DNA from: Hyphomicrobiales bacterium
GTDB lineage: Bacteria; Pseudomonadota; Alphaproteobacteria; Rhizobiales; Beijerinckiaceae
Length of the DNA stretch: 51,971 nucleotides
Reading direction: 5' to 3'
Assembly (NCBI GenBank): GCA_019075905.1
Contig: JAGXAM010000020.1
Span: 1 to 51,971, forward strand
This document shows, piece after piece, positions 47,422 to 51,971 of this stretch; position 1 is the first letter of the stretch, and each line of letters opens with the position of its first letter. Position numbers and translations under genes: made by a program. The notes below the pieces were generated by a model. That model was not told the origin of the DNA and searched no databases. It saw only the letters and a program-made list of their open reading frames with translations.

Positions 47422-50106
47422 TCAAGCGGCCGATGGCCCCTGCCCGGCCTCGGCCTCGCTCAGACGCTTGATTTCATAGAGGGCTTCCAGCGCCTGCTTC
47501 GGGCTGAGCTGGTCAGGATCGAGCGTCCTGAGCCGCTTGGCGAGAGCCGAAACCTGTGGCGCGGGGGGCGGGGCTGTGCCTTCAAACAGCGGCACATTGC
47601 GGCGGTCCTGCGCCTCCATTTCAGCCAGCAGGGCGCGGGCGCGCGCCACCACCCCTGCCGGCAGGCCGGCACGCTTGGCGACCTGGATCCCATAGGAGCG
47701 GTCGGCGGCGCCGGGGGCGACCTCATGCAGGAAAATCACGTCGCCTTCAAAATCGGTGACCCGCATCGTCAGGTTGACGAGCCGGGGCAGACGCGCGGCC
47801 AGCGCGGTAAGCTCATGAAAATGCGTGGCAAACAAGGCGCGCGACCCATTGGTGTCGTGCAGGTGCTCCATGCTCGCCCAGGCAATCGACAGGCCATCGA
47901 AGGTTGCCGTGCCGCGGCCGATCTCATCGAGAATGACCAGGGCGCGCGGCCCGGCCTGATTGAGGATGGCGGCGGTTTCCACCATCTCGACCATGAAGGT
48001 CGAGCGGCCGCGCGCCAGGTCATCGGCCGCACCGACCCGCGAAAACAGCCGGTCAACGACGCCGATATGCGCGGCCCGCGCCGGCACGAAAGCGCCCATC
48101 TGCGCCATCACGACGATCAGCGCATTCTGGCGCAGGAAGGTGGATTTGCCGGCCATATTCGGGCCGGTGACAATGGCGAGCCTGGTTTCCTGCCCGTCAT
48201 CACCGGCAAGCGCGCAATCATTGGCGACAAAGGCGCTGCCCTCAAGCTTCAGGGCCGCCTCGACGACGGGATGGCGGCCGCCGCTGATCGCAAAGGCAAG
48301 CGAAGCGTCGATTTTCGGGCGGACATGGCCGGCGCGGCGGGCGATTTCGGCCAGGGTGACGCTGACATCCAGGGTTGCCAGGGCGGCGGCAAGGCGCGAC
48401 AGGCTTTCGGCCTCGGCCACCAGACGGGCGGCAAAGTCCTCGAACAAAGCCAGTTCGCGCGCCAGCGCCTCCTCGCCCGCTGCCCGGATGCGGGCATCGA
48501 GATCGCCGAGTTCGACGGTGGAAAAGCGCATGGCATCGGCCATGGTCTGGCGGTGGATGAAAGTGTCGGACAAGGGCGGGCGGGTCATGCGCTCGGCCAG
48601 CACCTGAGGCACCTCGACATAATAGCCAAGAACGTGGTTGTGCTTGATCTTGAGCTGGCGCAGGCCGGTCGCCTCGATATAGCGCGCCTGCAGTCCTGCA
48701 ATGACCTTGCGGCTATCATCGCGCAGCAGCAGCGCCGCGGCAAGATCGCCATCAAAACTGCGGCGGATGAAGCCGCCATCGCGGGTCTTGCCTGGCAGTT
48801 GCTCTTCCAGCGCCAGGGCGAGTTCGGCGGCCAGCGCCTGCGGCGCGGCGGCGAGCGCCGCATGCAGGCTTTGCAATTCGGCAAGTTCGCCAGGCAGATC
48901 AGCGAGCAATCCGGCCAGGGCGGCACCGGCCTCGATGGCGGCACGCATAGCGAGTAGATCGCGCGGCCCGGCGCGCCCGAGCGCCAGACGCTGCAGGGCG
49001 CGGGCAAAATCCGGCACGCCGCGCAGGGCCCGCACGAGGGCAGCGCGCAGCCGGTCCTGCGCCAGAAGATAGGCGATGGTATCATGGCGGGCGCTGATGG
49101 CGGCGACATCGGCCAAGGGGCTTGCCAGGCGCTCGGCCATCAGGCGGCTGCCGGACGGCGTGGCGCATTGATCGAGCACGCCGAGCAGCGAGCCGTCCCG
49201 CCGCCCGGCGAGTGTGCGGGTCAGTTCGAGATTGGCTCTGGTCGCGGCATCGATGTCCAGAGCCCGGCCGCTCTCGAAGCGGACGGGTATGGCAAGGCGC
49301 GGGCGGGCACCGCGCTGGGTCAGTTCGATATAGGCCAACAATTGCGCGGCGGCGGTGATTTCGGCAGCGCTGAGGGCGCCAAAGCCATCGAGCGTGGCGA
49401 CGCCGAAAAATTCCGCCACCCGCCGCGCGGCGCTGACCGGATCGCTGGTGTCACGCGCGGTCGGGGCCATGGCGGCACCGGTGGCCGCCAGCAGCTCCTG
49501 CAAGTCCTGCGCAAGCGCGCCAGCGCAGATGATCTCGCGCGGCTCGACCTGCGACAGGGCCCCGGCGAGATCGGCCATAGTCACATCGCGCAAGGTGAAA
49601 TTGCCGGTCGATATATCGGCCGCGGCAAGGCCATAGCGGGTGCCCGCCGGCTCGCGGACGCGCACGAGCGCGCACAGCACATTGGCGCGGGCGGGATCGA
49701 GCAATTGCTCCTCGGTGATGGTGCCGGGCGTCACCAGCCGCACCACATCACGGCGCACCACCGCCTTGGCGCCGCGCTTGCGGGCCTCAGCCGGGTCCTC
49801 AAGCTGTTCGCAGACCGCGACGCGATGGCCAAGGGCGATCAGGCGCTGCAAATAATCATCGGCGCGGTCGATCGGCACGCCGCACATCCTGATGTCCTCA
49901 CCCAGATGCTTGCCGCGCCTGGTGAGGACGATGCCGAGCGCCCGCGAGGCAATTTCGGCATCCTCGAAAAACAGCTCGTAGAAATCGCCCATGCGGTAAA
50001 ACAGCAGGCAATCGCGATTGGCGAGCTTGATCTCGATATATTGTGCCATCATCGGCGTCGGCCGGGCCTCAGCCGGCGCATCAGGCAAAAGCGGGAGCTG
50101 CGTCAT
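47422..50106 (-). CDS. mutS: DNA mismatch repair protein MutS
   Basis: An 894-residue mismatch sensor. The mismatch-binding motif is in YRMGDFYELFFEDAEIASRA (Phe-x-Glu), Walker A is GPNMAGKSTFLRQNA, and Walker B is ALVILDEIGRGTATFDG, followed by FATHFHELTALA. The C-terminus retains the tetramerisation-type tail (LDPDQLSPKQALEALYEIKR). The start at 50106 (MTQLPLLPDAP) is chosen; ATG 50115 is close and possible, and no strong ribosome-binding site separates them. The rhodanese gene lies 110 bases upstream on the same strand. Confidence 0.97.
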   Translation of the reverse strand: MTQLPLLPDAPAEARPTPMMAQYIEIKLANRDCLLFYRMGDFYELFFEDAEIASRALGIVLTRRGKHLGEDIRMCGVPIDRADDYLQRLIALGHRVAVCEQLEDPAEARKRGAKAVVRRDVVRLVTPGTITEEQLLDPARANVLCALVRVREPAGTRYGLAAADISTGNFTLRDVTMADLAGALSQVEPREIICAGALAQDLQELLAATGAAMAPTARDTSDPVSAARRVAEFFGVATLDGFGALSAAEITAAAQLLAYIELTQRGARPRLAIPVRFESGRALDIDAATRANLELTRTLAGRRDGSLLGVLDQCATPSGSRLMAERLASPLADVAAISARHDTIAYLLAQDRLRAALVRALRGVPDFARALQRLALGRAGPRDLLAMRAAIEAGAALAGLLADLPGELAELQSLHAALAAAPQALAAELALALEEQLPGKTRDGGFIRRSFDGDLAAALLLRDDSRKVIAGLQARYIEATGLRQLKIKHNHVLGYYVEVPQVLAERMTRPPLSDTFIHRQTMADAMRFSTVELGDLDARIRAAGEEALARELALFEDFAARLVAEAESLSRLAAALATLDVSVTLAEIARRAGHVRPKIDASLAFAISGGRHPVVEAALKLEGSAFVANDCALAGDDGQETRLAIVTGPNMAGKSTFLRQNALIVVMAQMGAFVPARAAHIGVVDRLFSRVGAADDLARGRSTFMVEMVETAAILNQAGPRALVILDEIGRGTATFDGLSIAWASMEHLHDTNGSRALFATHFHELTALAARLPRLVNLTMRVTDFEGDVIFLHEVAPGAADRSYGIQVAKRAGLPAGVVARARALLAEMEAQDRRNVPLFEGTAPPPAPQVSALAKRLRTLDPDQLSPKQALEALYEIKRLSEAEAGQGPSAA

Positions 50107-50216
50107 GACCAGCATGTGTAGCAGAAGTGCAGCCGCATGTGCACGGCGCGCCGCCGATATCGCCCGGCTGCCGGTGTCCTGCACAGAAAATTAGTGCAGC
50201 ACCCTGCCACCCCGTG

Positions 50217-50615
50217 CTAGTCGGCGAGGGCCACCGGCCCGCCGGCCTCGCGCCACGCTTTGAAGCCGCCGTCTATGTGGGCTACCGGATGGAGGCCCAT
50301 TTTCTGGGCGGTTTCGGCGGCCAGCGCCGAGCGCCAGCCGCCGGCACAAAAGAACACGAAGCGCTTGTTTTCGGCAAATTGCGGCTTGTGATAGGGGCTC
50401 GCCGGATCAATCCAGAATTCCAGCATGCCGCGCGGGCAACTGAAAGCGCCGGGCATGACGCCTTCGCGCTGGCGCTCGCGCGGATCGCGCAGGTCGACAA
50501 AGGTCACGCCGGCCTCCTGCGCCAGCGCCATGGCCTCCTGCGCCGAGAGCGTGGTGATTTGCGCCAAAGCCGCATCAAGCATCTCGCGATAGCCAAGGGT
50601 GATATTCTGCACCAT
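50217..50615 (-). CDS. Rhodanese-like domain protein
   Basis: A 132-residue single-domain sulfurtransferase. The active-site loop is FFCAGGWRSALAAETAQKMG with the catalytic cysteine in CAGGWRSA, and the N-terminal VTFVDLRDPRERQREGVMPG and C-terminal HIDGGFKAWREAGGPV are typical. It can carry persulfide sulfur; the acceptor is unknown. GGAGGG lies eight bases upstream of the ATG. It is followed by mutS, though a common function is not expected. Confidence 0.92.
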   Translation of the reverse strand: MVQNITLGYREMLDAALAQITTLSAQEAMALAQEAGVTFVDLRDPRERQREGVMPGAFSCPRGMLEFWIDPASPYHKPQFAENKRFVFFCAGGWRSALAAETAQKMGLHPVAHIDGGFKAWREAGGPVALAD

Positions 50616-50781
50616 GCCGACCCTCCGTAACCCGCAATATGTGACCCCTGCCCCATTGCATCGTCAAGGGGAGCGATGACTGGACAAGCGCGGCCGCGCG
50701 TTCCAAATTCGCCAGCGATCAATCTGACCTCGCGCCATGCCGGGCAGCGTGGCACCGGTGAGACGAAGGAATGACGCATCC

Positions 50782-51498
50782 ATGACAGGCTTCAGCGCTG
50801 CTGATTATCTCAGCCTCGGGCTTTTTATCCTCGCCTGGGCGGCCTATCATATTGTCGTGGAACAGGCGCTGCTCGGCGGCAAGGGCCTGAACCGCCGCAT
50901 CGATGATTACCGGATCATGTGGATGCAGGAGATGAGCCGCCGCGATGTGCGCATCGTCGACAGCTCGATCATGGCCAGCCTGCAAAATGGCACGGCGTTT
51001 TTCGCCTCGACCTCGCTGATTGCCTTCGGTTCCGCGGCCGCATTGTTGCGCAGCACCGACAGCGCGCTGAAATTGTTCAACGATCTGCCGTTCGCGACCG
51101 AGACGACCCGCGACCTCTGGGAATTCAAGGTCATCGGCATCGCGGCGATCTTCGGCTATGCGTTTTTCAAATTCTCATGGTCCTACCGGCTGTTCAATTT
51201 CGCGACCGTGCTGTTGGGGGCAACGCCGCCGCTGGAGAGCACCGATGTCGCCGGGCGGCGCATCACCGCCTGGCGCACGGCGCAGATGAATATAGCTGCG
51301 GCGCGGCATTTCTCGCGCGGGCAGCGGGCGTTCTTCTTCGCGCTCGCCTATATCGGCTGGTTCGTCAGCCCATGGCTGTTCATCGCCAGCACCGCGGCCA
51401 TCGTCTTTGTCATGTCCAAGAGGCAATACGCCTCGGATGCTTCCGATGCCATTGCGGCGCTGCCGCCGGCCGATTTCGACGCGCCCGGCCCGGCTTAG
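50782..51498 (+). CDS. DUF599 family membrane protein
   Basis: A 238-residue inner-membrane protein with about four hydrophobic segments (LSLGLFILAWAAYHIVV near residue 10, FFASTSLIAFGSAAALL near 75, IGIAAIFGYAFFKFSWSY near 120, FFFALAYIGWFVSPWLFIAS near 185). The sequence between the first two segments (IDDYRIMWMQEMSRRDVRIV) and SLQNGTAFFAST are typical of DUF599, a family with no known function. Start at 50782 (MTGFSAADYL); an earlier frame opening lacks family sequence. Converges on the amidase gene with overlapping stop codons. Confidence 0.87.
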   Translation: MTGFSAADYLSLGLFILAWAAYHIVVEQALLGGKGLNRRIDDYRIMWMQEMSRRDVRIVDSSIMASLQNGTAFFASTSLIAFGSAAALLRSTDSALKLFNDLPFATETTRDLWEFKVIGIAAIFGYAFFKFSWSYRLFNFATVLLGATPPLESTDVAGRRITAWRTAQMNIAAARHFSRGQRAFFFALAYIGWFVSPWLFIASTAAIVFVMSKRQYASDASDAIAALPPADFDAPGPA

Positions 51499-51971
51499 GC
51501 TGCGACAGCAGCGGCGATGTTGTGGCCGGCAGCCAGCAGGTGATCATCATTTCCTGAGGCGGCGCACAGCATGAAACCCGCCGGCAGGCCCTGCGAATCG
51601 CGGCCCATCGGCAGCGACAGGCCGCAGACATCGAGGAAATTGCCGAGCATGGTGTTGCGCAGGGTCAGCAGATTGACCTTGCGGAACAAGTCATCATCGG
51701 CTTCGAGCGGGGCTATCAGCGGGGCGACCAGCGGCAGGGTCGGCATGGCAATGAGGCTTGCGCCCCATTCGGCCCTGGTGGCGGCGACAAGGCGCTGTCG
51801 TGCCGCCAGCGTTGCAAGATAATCAATGGCAAGGCTGGCGCTGGCCGCCTGCATGCGCGCCACCACCCGCCGGTCGATCTCGCCAGGCTGTGCGCGGGCC
51901 AGAAGATCGCGGTGGAAGGCCAAAGCCTCGACATTGCTGATCTGCCCGGTTTTTTCATAGGTCGCCAGCAC
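51495..51971 (-). CDS. Amidase-signature family protein, C-terminal part (continues beyond window)
   Basis: The last 158 residues of an amidase-signature enzyme whose N-terminal and catalytic (Ser-Ser-Lys) parts lie outside the window to the right. The segments IDYLATLAARQRLVAATRAE, SLIAMPTLPLVAPLIAPLEA, LTLRNTMLGNFLDVCGLSLP and GLPAGFMLCAASGNDDHLL follow the usual C-terminal pattern (FDVLLTPT, N-LG-P-SLP, G-P-G). The stop (TAA) overlaps the DUF599 stop. Substrate cannot be judged from this fragment. Confidence 0.82.
   Translation of the reverse strand: MLATYEKTGQISNVEALAFHRDLLARAQPGEIDRRVVARMQAASASLAIDYLATLAARQRLVAATRAEWGASLIAMPTLPLVAPLIAPLEADDDLFRKVNLLTLRNTMLGNFLDVCGLSLPMGRDSQGLPAGFMLCAASGNDDHLLAAGHNIAAAVAA

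Overview
The window looks like chromosomal DNA of an alphaproteobacterium, most likely of the order Hyphomicrobiales (Rhizobiales). The reasons are high GC, the infA-maf-yacG cluster, the rimP-nusA-ylxR-infB-rbfA-truB operon, the comF/grxC/DUF1178/ubiG neighbourhood, an EipA-type DUF1134 protein, a thiCOSGE operon behind a TPP riboswitch, and a form II cox cluster. No genus can be named from sequence alone. Most of the window is housekeeping and central metabolism; the accessory parts are two insertion sequences and three short intergenic palindromic repeats.

Layout. 1-149: end of an IS481-family element beside tRNA-Gln(TTG). 425-5911: glutathione peroxidase, LutB-like iron-sulfur protein, propionyl-CoA carboxylase alpha subunit, nitroreductase and flavin reductase-like protein. 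5912-6785: an IS5-family element inserted in a CTAG that carries the stop codons of two convergent genes. 6786-9006 (minus): MaoC hydratase, CitE-like lyase and EamA exporter, translationally coupled. 9116-12013: DUF2336 protein, a phasin-like small protein, then infA, maf, yacG. 12050-19150 (minus): rimP, nusA, ylxR, infB, rbfA, truB behind a leader hairpin. 19364-24953: eipA, cysQ, ubiG, DUF1178, grxC, comF, a glutathione transferase and an unknown membrane-anchored protein. 25022-25111: tRNA-Ser(CGA). 25391-30279 (minus): coxS-coxL-coxM and a MoxR AAA+ ATPase. 30571-31934: gamma carbonic anhydrase-like protein and pssA.

32462-37149 is the thiamine operon (promoter, TPP riboswitch, thiC, thiO, thiS, thiG, thiE). 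37201-45663 looks like an aromatic-acid catabolic region: an MHS-type transporter, an AMACR-like CoA transferase, a flavoprotein hydroxylase with a DUF2783-like tail, a metallo-beta-lactamase-fold protein with an atypical metal motif, a fumarylacetoacetase-like hydrolase, homogentisate 1,2-dioxygenase, and a divergent MarR regulator with a perfect 9-3-9 palindrome between it and hmgA. The window ends with an aminotransferase, bolA, mutS, a rhodanese, a DUF599 membrane protein and a partial amidase.

The most novel-looking point is the homogentisate cluster: the hydroxylase appears to be a natural fusion with a small domain that is usually a separate neighbouring gene, and it sits next to an MBL-fold protein lacking half of the normal zinc motif. 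The neatest structural observation is the IS5 insertion, which leaves both flanking stop codons intact through target duplication. No CRISPR array, phage or classical defence system was seen.
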